Assembly: GCA_020633625.1 (NCBI GenBank)
Contig: JACKDJ010000017.1
Location: 1 to 64,000 of the forward strand
Length of the DNA: 64,000 nt
Origin: Myxococcales bacterium
Lineage (GTDB): Bacteria > Myxococcota_A > Bradymonadia > REDH01
Direction of reading: 5' to 3'
The position numbers and the translations under genes were made by a program. Below the pieces are notes generated by a model. The model worked only from the letters and a program-made list of their open reading frames with translations. It was not told where the DNA came from and did not search any database. This document shows, piece after piece, positions 46,002-54,531 of this stretch (within the stretch, counting starts at the first letter, position 1; every line of letters starts with the position of its first letter).

Positions 46002-47888
46002 ATGGGGAACTTCTTTCGCGACAACGACGATCTGCGGTTCTACTTCGAGCGCTGGTTCGACTGGGACCCGATCGTTCGCCTGACCGAAGTCGACTACGCG
46101 ATGGAGGGCGGCTTCGCGTCGCTCGAAGAGGCGCGTGAGTTCTACGGCGACATCGTCGAGATGGTCGGCGAGTTCGCGGCCGACGCGATCGCGCCGAAGT
46201 GGGAGCAGATCGAGCGGCAACACATCGAGCTGAAGGACGGCGAGGTCGTCTTTCCGCCGGTCCTGAGCGGCATCTTCGACGAGCTCGCGTCGCTCGGCGT
46301 CCACGGCCTTTGCGTCCCGCGCGAGCTCGGCGGGATGAACGCGCCGCTCCTCGTCTACATGACCAACGCCGAGATGTTCGCCCGCGCCGACGTCGGCGTG
46401 ATGACGCACATCAGCTTCCACTGCGGCATCGCGATGGCGATGCTCGTCTACTCCGCGAAGGAGGGGACGACGAAGATCGACGCCGAGTCGCGCGCGTTCA
46501 TCTCGACGCGGTTCGAGGAGCCGATCCGCGAGATCGTCGAGGGCCGGGCCTGGGGTTCGATGGACATCACGGAGCCGGACGCGGGCTCCGACATGGCGGC
46601 GCTCCGCACGCGCGCCGTGCAAGACGCCGACGGCAACTGGCGCATCACGGGACAGAAGATCTTCATCACGAGCGGCAACGCGAAGTACCACATCGTGATC
46701 GCGCGCTCCGAGCCCGGGGACCTCGGCCTCGACGGCCTCTCGCTCTTCCTCGTGAAGCTGTACGACGAGGCCCCCGACGGCACGAAGACGTGGCACGGCA
46801 CGATCAGCCGCGTCGAAGAGAAGCTCGGCCACAAGTCGTCACCGACCTGCGCGATCGACTTCGAGGACACGCCGGCGCACCTCCTCGGCCGGCGTGGCGA
46901 GGGCTTCCGCGGGATGCTGCTGCTGATGAACAACGCGCGCATCGGTGTCGCGTTCGAGGCGATCGGCATCGCCGAAGCGGCCTACCGGCTGGCCAAGGAC
47001 TACGCGGTGCAGCGGCGGAGCATGGGCAAGACCATCGACCGCCACGAGATGATCGCCGAGGCGCTCCGCGAGATGCGCACCGACATCCAGGCGCTCCGCG
47101 CGGTCACGATGCACGCGACCTACTACGAGGAGCTCGCTCAGAAGACGTCGATCGCGCTCGAGCTCGGCTACACGTCCGACCCCGACCGCGTCGCGCAGAT
47201 GACGCGCGACCTGAAGCGGTACAAGTGGGAGGCGCGTCGGGTGACCCCGCTGATCAAGTACTTCGGCGGCGAGAAGGCCGTCGAGATCGCGCGCCGCGGC
47301 GTGCAGATCCACGGCGGCGTCGGGTACACGAAGGACTACCAGGCCGAAAAGCTGCTGCGCGACGCGATGGTGCTGCCGATCTACGAGGGCACGTCGCAGA
47401 TCCAGTCGCTGATGGCGATGAAGGACACGCTGATGGGGATCATCGCCGACCCGGCGGGGTTTGCGAAGCGGCTGGCGAAGACGCAGTGGCGCGCGCTCTC
47501 GGCCAAGGATCCTCTCGAGCGCCGGGCGGCGAACGTCGAGTTGACGGCGCTCAAGGCGCAGAGCTGGCTGCTGAGTCGCACGGCAGCCGCGAAGGTCGGC
47601 TCGGTCGCGCGCCGCCCGCCGTCCGACTGGGCGGGCGAGCTGAAGAAGGAGTGGGACCCCAAGCGCGACTTCTCGCTGGCGATGCTGCACGCCGAGCGGC
47701 TGACGCGGCTGCTCTTCGACGCGGCGGCGTGCGAGCTCCTGTGGGGCCAGAGCGCCCGTTTTCCGGAGCGGCGCGAGGTGCTCGAGCGCTGGCTGGAGCG
47801 CGCCGAGCCGCGCTCGCGCGCGATGTACGACGAGCTGACGACGACCGGCGCCGCGCTGCTGGCCGAGCTGGAGCGCGCCGAGGCGTGA
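46002..47888 (+). CDS. Acyl-CoA dehydrogenase, long form
   Basis: A 628-residue FAD enzyme that makes the first oxidation of an acyl-CoA to the enoyl form. The N-terminal helical domain (to about residue 170) is followed by the FAD-binding middle domain with WGSMDITEPDAGSDMAALRT and GQKIFITSGNAKYH, and a C-terminal helical domain with GGVGYTKDYQAEKLLRDA. The catalytic base is Glu462 in LPIYEGTSQIQS. A 130-residue C-terminal extension exceeds short-chain forms (about 380 aa). Residues 59-118 are encoded by the segment duplicated at the start of the window. A purine-rich GAGGACTCCG precedes the ATG. Confidence 0.92.
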   Translation: MGNFFRDNDDLRFYFERWFDWDPIVRLTEVDYAMEGGFASLEEAREFYGDIVEMVGEFAADAIAPKWEQIERQHIELKDGEVVFPPVLSGIFDELASLGVHGLCVPRELGGMNAPLLVYMTNAEMFARADVGVMTHISFHCGIAMAMLVYSAKEGTTKIDAESRAFISTRFEEPIREIVEGRAWGSMDITEPDAGSDMAALRTRAVQDADGNWRITGQKIFITSGNAKYHIVIARSEPGDLGLDGLSLFLVKLYDEAPDGTKTWHGTISRVEEKLGHKSSPTCAIDFEDTPAHLLGRRGEGFRGMLLLMNNARIGVAFEAIGIAEAAYRLAKDYAVQRRSMGKTIDRHEMIAEALREMRTDIQALRAVTMHATYYEELAQKTSIALELGYTSDPDRVAQMTRDLKRYKWEARRVTPLIKYFGGEKAVEIARRGVQIHGGVGYTKDYQAEKLLRDAMVLPIYEGTSQIQSLMAMKDTLMGIIADPAGFAKRLAKTQWRALSAKDPLERRAANVELTALKAQSWLLSRTAAAKVGSVARRPPSDWAGELKKEWDPKRDFSLAMLHAERLTRLLFDAAACELLWGQSARFPERREVLERWLERAEPRSRAMYDELTTTGAALLAELERAEA

Positions 47889-47947
47889 CCGCGCCGACGG
47901 CCTCGATCGCCACACACGTTCGTCGTCAAAAATTCACGCGCCGCGCG

Positions 47948-47977
47948 TTGACCAACCCGTAGCTGACCCTCTACAAG
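47948..47977 (+). promoter_or_regulatory. Candidate promoter of the lamin-tail lipoprotein gene
   Basis: TTGACC (47948-47953), an 18-bp spacer and TACAAG (47972-47977), a four-of-six match to -10. Transcription would start near 47984, some 50 bp before the ATG. Confidence 0.45.
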
Positions 47978-48032
47978 TCTTGCACCACCCCGTTCGGTCG
48001 TCTTCCCGCGACCGCTCCCCGAGAGGCCCCCG

Positions 48033-51000
48033 ATGACCCGTCGTACGCGTCGATACGGAACCCTTGCGCTCGCCGCCGCCGCCCTCGCGGCCTGCGGCGA
48101 GTCCGAGCTACAAAACGCCTCTTCTGACGCGACGGTCGCAGCCGCCCCGGCGGAGTCCAGTGGTGCGCTGATCGCGGTCGCAGACTTCGAGGCGACGTTC
48201 GACTCCGAGACGGGTCAGCTCAGCTTCGAGATGCTGCCGCCGGTCGCGCCGCAGTTCGAGGTCCCCGAGACGGACGGGCTGGTCACGGTGCCTCAGGCCC
48301 TGTGGTGCAGCCTGCGCATCCTCGACAACAACAACACGAACTCGGTGCGCCTGAACACGGTCGCCGGCTCGGTCCAGACGTCGTTCGAGGACTGCGGCAT
48401 CACGCGAAGCCCCCTGATCGAGGACTTCGGCGCGCTCTGCGCCGACATCCGCCTGACGAACAACTACCTCGACACGCTTCGCCGCCCGATGGCGATGATC
48501 ACCGAGATCACGGCGAACTACGAGGGCTACACCTACAACGAGACGTCCGGCGAGATCGGCGTCGACACGACCACGCTGCCGGGGCCGGGCGCCCCGACGG
48601 ACCTCACCGGCGGCCTCTTCGGCTACACGAACCTCCCGTCGCGTGGCTTCGCGGACACCCGCTGGGGCTTCCACAACGCGGGCGGTAGCTTCCACTTCCG
48701 CGGCCAGATCGTCGCCGAGGCGACCGAGATCTGCAACGGCGCAGACGACGACTGCGACGGTCGCGTGGACGAGGGCGCCGGCTGCGTGGCCGAGGGCGCC
48801 GCGTGCAGGGACCACGAGGACTGCCAGAGCGGCAACTGCACCGAGGCCCTGATCTGCGGCGCCTCGACGTGCTCCGACGGCCTCCTCAACGGGGCCGAGA
48901 CCGGCGTTGACTGCGGCGGCACCTGCGACGGCTGCGCCAACGGCTTCGCCTGCGTCGACGACGGCGACTGCACCAGCAACGTCTGCCAGAGCCTCACCTG
49001 CGCTGCCTACCGCCGCCCGACCAACGGCTCGGTCGTCTTCACCGAGCTGATGCCCGATCCGGGCGACACGGTCGGCGAGTGGTTCGAGGTGAAGAACACC
49101 ACGGCCGAGACGCTCAACCTCGAGGGCTGCTCCGTCTACGACGCCGCGAACAACACGCACGTCATCGGCGCGCTGACGATCCCGGCGAACGGCTACCTGC
49201 TCTTCGCGCACTCGAGCGACCCCCTCGCGAACCACGGGCTCCCGACCCCCGCAGAGGTCTACCCGTCGGCGGTCAGCCTCAACAACGGCGGCGACACGCT
49301 CACGCTGCAGTGCGACGGCAACGAGATCGACTTCGTCGAGTACGCCGGCAGCGCCGTCGTTCGCTACTACTCGCTGTCGCTCAACGACGCGTCGACCAGC
49401 GTCCTCGGCAACAACACCGCCGCGAACTTCTGCAGCGTCGACGACACCTACTCGACCGGCTTCTACGGCACGCCCGGCGGCCAGAACCCGACCTGTGACG
49501 TCGTGATCTCGAGCTGCGTCCTCGACCGACCCGCATCGCTCGAGGTGACCACCGGCGGCGGCGGCCAGCTCTACACCCGCATCAACGCGCCCGGCCTCAC
49601 CGACCTCAGCACCGGGCTCGACGAGAACGGTCGTGTGCGTGTCCAGGTCGGTTTTGGCCCCGTGGGCACCACCCCTGCGACCGCGCCGACCCAGTGGGCC
49701 TGGTTCGCCGCGAATGGCGTCACGACCTGGACCGACACGGCAGCGCCCGGGCTCGACGAGTACGTCGCCGCGATCGTCGCGCCGAGCACGGCCGGCACGA
49801 GCTACGCGGTTCGCGCGCGCGCGTCGGGCAACGCCGGCGCGACCTACACCGCGTGCGCCGGCGAGTCCGCGCTCAGCGTCATCGCGCCGATCGAGGCGCC
49901 TTCGGCCGCCGGGCAGGTCATCTTCTCCGAGCTCATGCCAGACCCCGGCACGACGCAGAACGGCGAGTGGTTCGAGCTGCACAACACGACCTCGGGCGCG
50001 TTCGACCTCGCGGGCTGTGGCATCACCGACAACGCCGCGACCTACACGATCCCCAGCACGCTCATCATCCCCGCCGACGGCTACATCGTCATCGCGAACT
50101 GCAACGACGCCGCGACCTGCGAGGGCATGGGCGTCGCCGACCTCGTGCAGCCGAACGTCATTCAGCTCGGCAACAGCGGCGACACGCTCACGCTGACCTG
50201 CAACTCGACGACCATCGACGCGTTCGTCTACAGCTCGACGTTCGATGTCGACAGCCAAGCCAACCAGCTCGACCCGTCGCAGTTCAGCGACACGCTCAAC
50301 GACGACCAGAACCACTGGTGCCCGTCACGCTCCATCTCGACGTTCGGGCTCGCCGGCAACCTCAAGCGCGGCACGCCCGGCGAGGCGAACCTGCCGTGCT
50401 ACCCTATCGACTTCTGCCGCCTTCAGGCGCCGACCTCGATCGTTGACGCGACCCCGAACGCAGCCACGGACGTCACGGCACGCGTCGGCATCCCGGACCT
50501 TACCGCGCTCGGCGTTACCAACCTCAGCCGGACGATGGTCCGCGCGCAGGTCGGCGTCGCCGAGTGGGGCGGGGATCCCAGCGCTGACCCGGGTAGCTGG
50601 AGCTGGACCGACGCAACGACGAACGCCGCCTATGCTGGCGATGAGCCGGCATACGACGAGTACGTTGCTGCGATGCCACACCCGGCCGACGCCGGCGAGT
50701 ACGGCTACGTGTTCCGGTTCAGCGGCGACGACGGCGCGACCTGGGCGTACTGTGACGTCAGCGGCGGAGCGCCAGAAGACTTCGCCTCGCCGGCCATCGG
50801 CCAGCTCTCGGTCGCGCCTCCGGCCGGCATCACGGGATGCGGCATCATGACGAACCAGCTCGGCCAAGTGCTCAACGGAGCCGACAGCAGCGCCTTCTTC
50901 CCGAGCGAAGAGCTGTCCATCGTCGTCGCCGGCGTCGAGGCCACCGGAGCGGCAACCGTCGAGATCGGGTACATCGCGCAAGCCGACTCCATGGGCGCGA

Positions 51001-52136
51001 CCCCCGACGACACATGGACCTGGACGCCAGCGGCCGAGGCCTTCACGTCCTTCTACGGTGCGGCGATCTACACCCCCCCCGCCGTCAGCGGCCCCTACTA
51101 CGCCGCTGCTCGCGCTTCCGGGGATGGCGGTGCGACTTGGACGTATTGCGACGCTCTCGATCTCGGCGACGGCATGGGCGGAGAGCCGACCAACCACGGG
51201 TCGGTAGACGGCTACAACGCTCACGCTGTGTTCAACGTCGTGCCCCGCATCTTCATGGACTGCAACGTGGTCGGGACGTGGCCGCAGACGGCGACCGTCG
51301 GCCAGCCCATCCAGTTCGCGGTGAACGTTTCGGTCCCGGGTCTCACCGACGACTCGACCGGCCAGGACATGACGGCCGCGATGCTCGACTACGTCGTGCA
51401 CCTCACCGGCAACGGCGACCTCCCGGACATCGACATCGCCGCGGCGCCGAACACCACGTACGGGCCGGGCACGTCGACCTATCAGGCAGGCTACGATCAG
51501 TACGTCGCCACCTGGACGCCTTCGGCGGCCGGCACCCAGCAGGTCGGCTTCGCGCTGCAGGTCGCCGGCGACACGCCGACATTCTGCGGCCCCGGCGGCG
51601 GCACGACCCCCGGGACGGTCACCGTCAGCGAACCGGGCGGCGGCGGCGGCCCCTGCCTGCTGATCTCGCAGTACCTGGAGGGTGGCGGGAGCAACAAGGG
51701 CATCGAGCTCTGGAACTGCGGGAGCAGCGAACTCGACCTAAGCGCGTACTCCCTCTGCCTCTACTCGAACGGGGCCAGCAGCTGCTCCGCCACGATGGCT
51801 CTGTCCGGCTCCCTCGCCGCAGGCGCGGTGCGGACCTACTGCAACTCAGGGTGGGCGCTCAGCCCCGCGTGTGACCAGTCGAACAACTCCGTCTTGAACC
51901 ACAACGGAGATGACCGCTTCAAGCTCTACCTGACCTCCAGCGGGACCACGGTGGACGCCTTCGGCCAGCTGACCCTCCAGACCAACCAGTGGGCGGACAA
52001 GACGTTCACCCGTTTCAACTGCACCCCTTACCTCGGAGTCGCGGCCTGGCTGGTCACCGACTACTTTGTCCAGGTCGGCGGAAAAGACGACGCCACCGGC
52101 TGGGGCGTGGCGCCCACCTGCACCTCGGGTCCGTAG
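48033..52136 (+). CDS. Large lipoprotein with three lamin-tail domains
   Basis: A 1367-residue protein. The signal peptide ends in the lipobox ALAACGES (Cys21). Near residue 234 is the CNGADDDCDGRVDEG metal-binding motif of myxobacterial surface proteins, followed by 75 residues rich in paired cysteines. Lamin-tail domains start near residue 331 (VVFTELMPDPGDTVGEWFEV), 625 (VIFSELMPDPGTTQNGEWFEL) and 1208 (CLLISQYLEGGGSNKGIEL). Between them lie beta-sandwich units with a GASxTPxTWTW-like pattern and alternating Cys. Such domains often anchor or bind extracellular targets. It ends with a strong hairpin. AGAGG is the ribosome site. Confidence 0.88.
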   Translation: MTRRTRRYGTLALAAAALAACGESELQNASSDATVAAAPAESSGALIAVADFEATFDSETGQLSFEMLPPVAPQFEVPETDGLVTVPQALWCSLRILDNNNTNSVRLNTVAGSVQTSFEDCGITRSPLIEDFGALCADIRLTNNYLDTLRRPMAMITEITANYEGYTYNETSGEIGVDTTTLPGPGAPTDLTGGLFGYTNLPSRGFADTRWGFHNAGGSFHFRGQIVAEATEICNGADDDCDGRVDEGAGCVAEGAACRDHEDCQSGNCTEALICGASTCSDGLLNGAETGVDCGGTCDGCANGFACVDDGDCTSNVCQSLTCAAYRRPTNGSVVFTELMPDPGDTVGEWFEVKNTTAETLNLEGCSVYDAANNTHVIGALTIPANGYLLFAHSSDPLANHGLPTPAEVYPSAVSLNNGGDTLTLQCDGNEIDFVEYAGSAVVRYYSLSLNDASTSVLGNNTAANFCSVDDTYSTGFYGTPGGQNPTCDVVISSCVLDRPASLEVTTGGGGQLYTRINAPGLTDLSTGLDENGRVRVQVGFGPVGTTPATAPTQWAWFAANGVTTWTDTAAPGLDEYVAAIVAPSTAGTSYAVRARASGNAGATYTACAGESALSVIAPIEAPSAAGQVIFSELMPDPGTTQNGEWFELHNTTSGAFDLAGCGITDNAATYTIPSTLIIPADGYIVIANCNDAATCEGMGVADLVQPNVIQLGNSGDTLTLTCNSTTIDAFVYSSTFDVDSQANQLDPSQFSDTLNDDQNHWCPSRSISTFGLAGNLKRGTPGEANLPCYPIDFCRLQAPTSIVDATPNAATDVTARVGIPDLTALGVTNLSRTMVRAQVGVAEWGGDPSADPGSWSWTDATTNAAYAGDEPAYDEYVAAMPHPADAGEYGYVFRFSGDDGATWAYCDVSGGAPEDFASPAIGQLSVAPPAGITGCGIMTNQLGQVLNGADSSAFFPSEELSIVVAGVEATGAATVEIGYIAQADSMGATPDDTWTWTPAAEAFTSFYGAAIYTPPAVSGPYYAAARASGDGGATWTYCDALDLGDGMGGEPTNHGSVDGYNAHAVFNVVPRIFMDCNVVGTWPQTATVGQPIQFAVNVSVPGLTDDSTGQDMTAAMLDYVVHLTGNGDLPDIDIAAAPNTTYGPGTSTYQAGYDQYVATWTPSAAGTQQVGFALQVAGDTPTFCGPGGGTTPGTVTVSEPGGGGGPCLLISQYLEGGGSNKGIELWNCGSSELDLSAYSLCLYSNGASSCSATMALSGSLAAGAVRTYCNSGWALSPACDQSNNSVLNHNGDDRFKLYLTSSGTTVDAFGQLTLQTNQWADKTFTRFNCTPYLGVAAWLVTDYFVQVGGKDDATGWGVAPTCTSGP

Positions 52137-52148
52137 CAGCCGACCGGC

Positions 52149-52200
52149 GCACGAAACGCAAACGGCCGCGCCATCTGGCGCGGCCGTTTGCGTTTCGTGC
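52149..52200. terminator. 24-bp perfect hairpin, likely bidirectional terminator
   Basis: The arms 52149-52172 and 52177-52200 are perfectly complementary and enclose the four-base loop ATCT. It lies between the convergent lipoprotein gene (stop 52136) and the TetR gene (stop 52233). No U-tract follows on either side, so termination could need Rho or rest on the hairpin alone. Confidence 0.8.
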
Positions 52201-52232
52201 AGTGCAGGCGCCCGCGAAGGCTGGGCCCTACG

Positions 52233-52844
52233 TCACACGGCGAGCCCCCGCAGCCCCAGCTCGAAGAGCTCTCCGACCACGCGGTCTACGTCGAGCGCGT
52301 CGCCCGCCTGTACCACGCGCACATACAGCAGCTCCTTCATCGCCCCGACGATCGCCGTCGCGATGATCGCGTCGTCCACGCGCCGCGTGATGCCACGCTC
52401 GGCGCCCCGTCGCAGCGCTCCGACGACCATCCCCTGCACAAAGTCGTAGAGCGCGTTCACCGAGCCGTCGACCGAGTCGCCGTGGCCCACCGCGTCGCGA
52501 AGCAGCACCGTCGTCAGCGCGCCGTTCTCGGTCAGGATTCCCAACACACGCCGCATGTTCTCGCGGAGCGCTACCACGGGGGCAGGGTGAGTCGCCGGGA
52601 TCGGCTCGATCGCGCTGCGCAGCCGACCCACAAAGGTCTCGACCAGCTCGAGCAGGATCGCGTCGCGGCCGGCGAAGTACTGGTAGAACGTGCCGCGCGC
52701 GACGCCCGCCGCGCGAATCACATCGTCGACGCTCGTCGCGCCAAAGCCGCGGTCTGCGATGGTCCCGGCCGCCGCTTCGAGCAGCCGCTTCCGCATCGCC
52801 ACTCGGCGCTGCTCCGCGCGCGCTGTTCGTCCATCGACCGTCAT
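52233..52844 (-). CDS. TetR-family regulator, last gene of the lipid operon
   Basis: A 203-residue repressor. The helix-turn-helix is TSVDDVIRAAGVARGTFYQYFAGRDAILL (residues about 38-66), with helices forming a ligand-binding domain. ATG 52844 overlaps the acyltransferase stop (ATGA). It is the tenth and last gene of the operon starting near 62230. The perfect inverted repeat at 62286-62309 upstream of that operon is a plausible operator, which would make it an autoregulator responding to an acyl-CoA or lipid. This is inference; no ligand is known. Confidence 0.88.
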   Translation of the reverse strand: MTVDGRTARAEQRRVAMRKRLLEAAAGTIADRGFGATSVDDVIRAAGVARGTFYQYFAGRDAILLELVETFVGRLRSAIEPIPATHPAPVVALRENMRRVLGILTENGALTTVLLRDAVGHGDSVDGSVNALYDFVQGMVVGALRRGAERGITRRVDDAIIATAIVGAMKELLYVRVVQAGDALDVDRVVGELFELGLRGLAV

Positions 52845-53635
52845 GAGCGCACTGTCGCCAGCAGCTCGGCGTCCGCGACGCCGTCGTCGACCCACCGTGC
52901 GTTGTATGCACGCATCGCCGCCGCGAGTCTGGCGACGCCGTCGTCGTCGAGCCCCGCCGTATCTACCTGTGGGCCAACCGCCACGTCGATCACGCCGGGC
53001 CGAAAGCGCCACTCGCCCTTGTGGTTCACCTCGTAGAGCCCGCGCACCGCGAGCGGCACCACGGGGATCCCTGCGTCACGCGCCATGAAGAACACGCCGC
53101 GGTGATAGTCGCGCACCCGCCCGTCCAGGGTCCGGTGCGCCTCGGGGAACGCTAGGATCGAGATGCCCCGCGCGATGCGGTCGCGCGCCGCGTCCGTGAT
53201 CTCTGCTGTGCGCCCAGAGCTCTTCGGGAAGACCGGAATGCCGTTCGCCATCCGCATGATCCAGCCGTACCCCGGCACGTGAAAGTGCCAGTGGTTCATC
53301 AGCCCGCAGAACGCGTGTGGGATCACCGCGCACGCGACGTGGCCGTCGAGCAGCGAGATGTGGTTCTGGCAGAACAGGCTGCGTCGCTCCGGATCGAAGC
53401 CGGGGTCGAACTGGATTCGCAGGTCCGAGCCCGTGAGCCGAATGCAAGTCGCCATCCCGCGTGCGCCGACATACGGGTGCGAGTCCTTGAACGGGATCAC
53501 CGGCGTAAGCGCGAACGCCGTCGCAGCCGTCGCCGTCATCACCGCCATCGACGACGCCCAGACCCCTGCCGAGAACGGGGGCTCGAGCACGGGCCAGACG
53601 GGGCTGTCGGCGAGCTCGCGAAGCCGCGCGCTCAT
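52841..53635 (-). CDS. PlsC-type acyltransferase
   Basis: A 264-residue 1-acylglycerol-3-phosphate O-acyltransferase-like protein. The catalytic HX4D motif is NHISLLD, and the third motif FPEAHRTLDG replaces the usual FPEGTR. A membrane-associated segment lies near residues 25-45. Such enzymes transfer acyl chains from acyl-CoA or acyl-ACP to a glycerophosphate or similar alcohol. It overlaps the lipid kinase upstream and the TetR gene downstream by 4 bp each. ATG 53635 was chosen; a longer frame runs backwards through the kinase gene. Confidence 0.86.
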   Translation of the reverse strand: MSARLRELADSPVWPVLEPPFSAGVWASSMAVMTATAATAFALTPVIPFKDSHPYVGARGMATCIRLTGSDLRIQFDPGFDPERRSLFCQNHISLLDGHVACAVIPHAFCGLMNHWHFHVPGYGWIMRMANGIPVFPKSSGRTAEITDAARDRIARGISILAFPEAHRTLDGRVRDYHRGVFFMARDAGIPVVPLAVRGLYEVNHKGEWRFRPGVIDVAVGPQVDTAGLDDDGVARLAAAMRAYNARWVDDGVADAELLATVRS

Positions 53636-54531
53636 GCCATCACCCGCAGCGCGCCGGGGAGCACCTCGAGCTCCCGCAGCCAGAGAGAGACCACCTCGCC
53701 GTCGACCATCACGTCGATCGCCCCCGCGAGCTCGAACCGGACTCGACGCGCCGTGCGTGCGCTCACCTTTGCATGCTCCGTGTGTGTGCCGGCGAAGATT
53801 TTCGGGAACGTCGCCAGCAGCTCCAGTCGGCCAAGGTCGCCGGCGACGATGACGTCGACGAGCCCGTCGTCGTGCGCGGCTCGCGGCGCCATCATCATCT
53901 TCCCGCCCGTGAAGCGGCTGTTGTTGAACGACAGAAAGACCACTGGGCGGCTGTCCAACGCTCCGTCGTCGAGCGCAAACGGGATCGGCCGCGGCGCAAG
54001 CCTGGCGACCTCCCACACGACCCCGACCCCGTAGCCGAGCTCGCCGAGCGGCTTTAGCTTTGCGTTGACGGTCGCGCCGACGTCCGCGGTGAATCCGACG
54101 CTCAGCAGGTTCGTGTAGAAGATGGCGCCGTCGGCGTGCGTCGCCCGAATCACGTCGCACGGCTTCGATCGCCCCGTCCGCAGCGCCCCTAGCGCCCGCG
54201 CAGGGCCGTCGTCGCCAAAGTCGCGCAGGAACGAGTTGCCGGTGCCAAGCGGCAGGTATCCTAGCTCCGGGCGCTCGTCGCCCCCGAGGGCGGCGGGAAA
54301 GAGCCCATTCACAATCTCGTAGGTCGTCCCGTCGCCGCCTACGCTGACGAAGCGCCGTCGGCCATCGCGCCATGCGTTGGCCGCGATCCGCGTCGCGTCG
54401 CCCGGCGCGGAGGTCTCGAGCACCGAGTCGACGACGCCGGCGCCGAGCAGCGGCTCGAGCGCGCCGCGCGCGGCGCGGCCACACCGCCCGCCGCCGGCCG
54501 CGGGGTTCACGATCGCGAGCGCGCCTGTCAT
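53632..54531 (-). CDS. Diacylglycerol kinase-family lipid kinase
   Basis: A 299-residue kinase of the DagK/YegS/BmrU family. The nucleotide-binding motif is VSVGGDGTTYEIVNGL and the second motif is LPLGTGNSFLRDFG. The beta-sandwich domain fills the C-terminal half and ends with VMVDGEVVSLWLRELEVLPGAL. It phosphorylates a lipid alcohol such as diacylglycerol, sphingoid base or a fatty alcohol derivative. Position between the ligase and the PlsC acyltransferase suggests the lipid head is phosphorylated here. It overlaps both neighbours by 4 bp. Confidence 0.88.
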   Translation of the reverse strand: MTGALAIVNPAAGGGRCGRAARGALEPLLGAGVVDSVLETSAPGDATRIAANAWRDGRRRFVSVGGDGTTYEIVNGLFPAALGGDERPELGYLPLGTGNSFLRDFGDDGPARALGALRTGRSKPCDVIRATHADGAIFYTNLLSVGFTADVGATVNAKLKPLGELGYGVGVVWEVARLAPRPIPFALDDGALDSRPVVFLSFNNSRFTGGKMMMAPRAAHDDGLVDVIVAGDLGRLELLATFPKIFAGTHTEHAKVSARTARRVRFELAGAIDVMVDGEVVSLWLRELEVLPGALRVMA

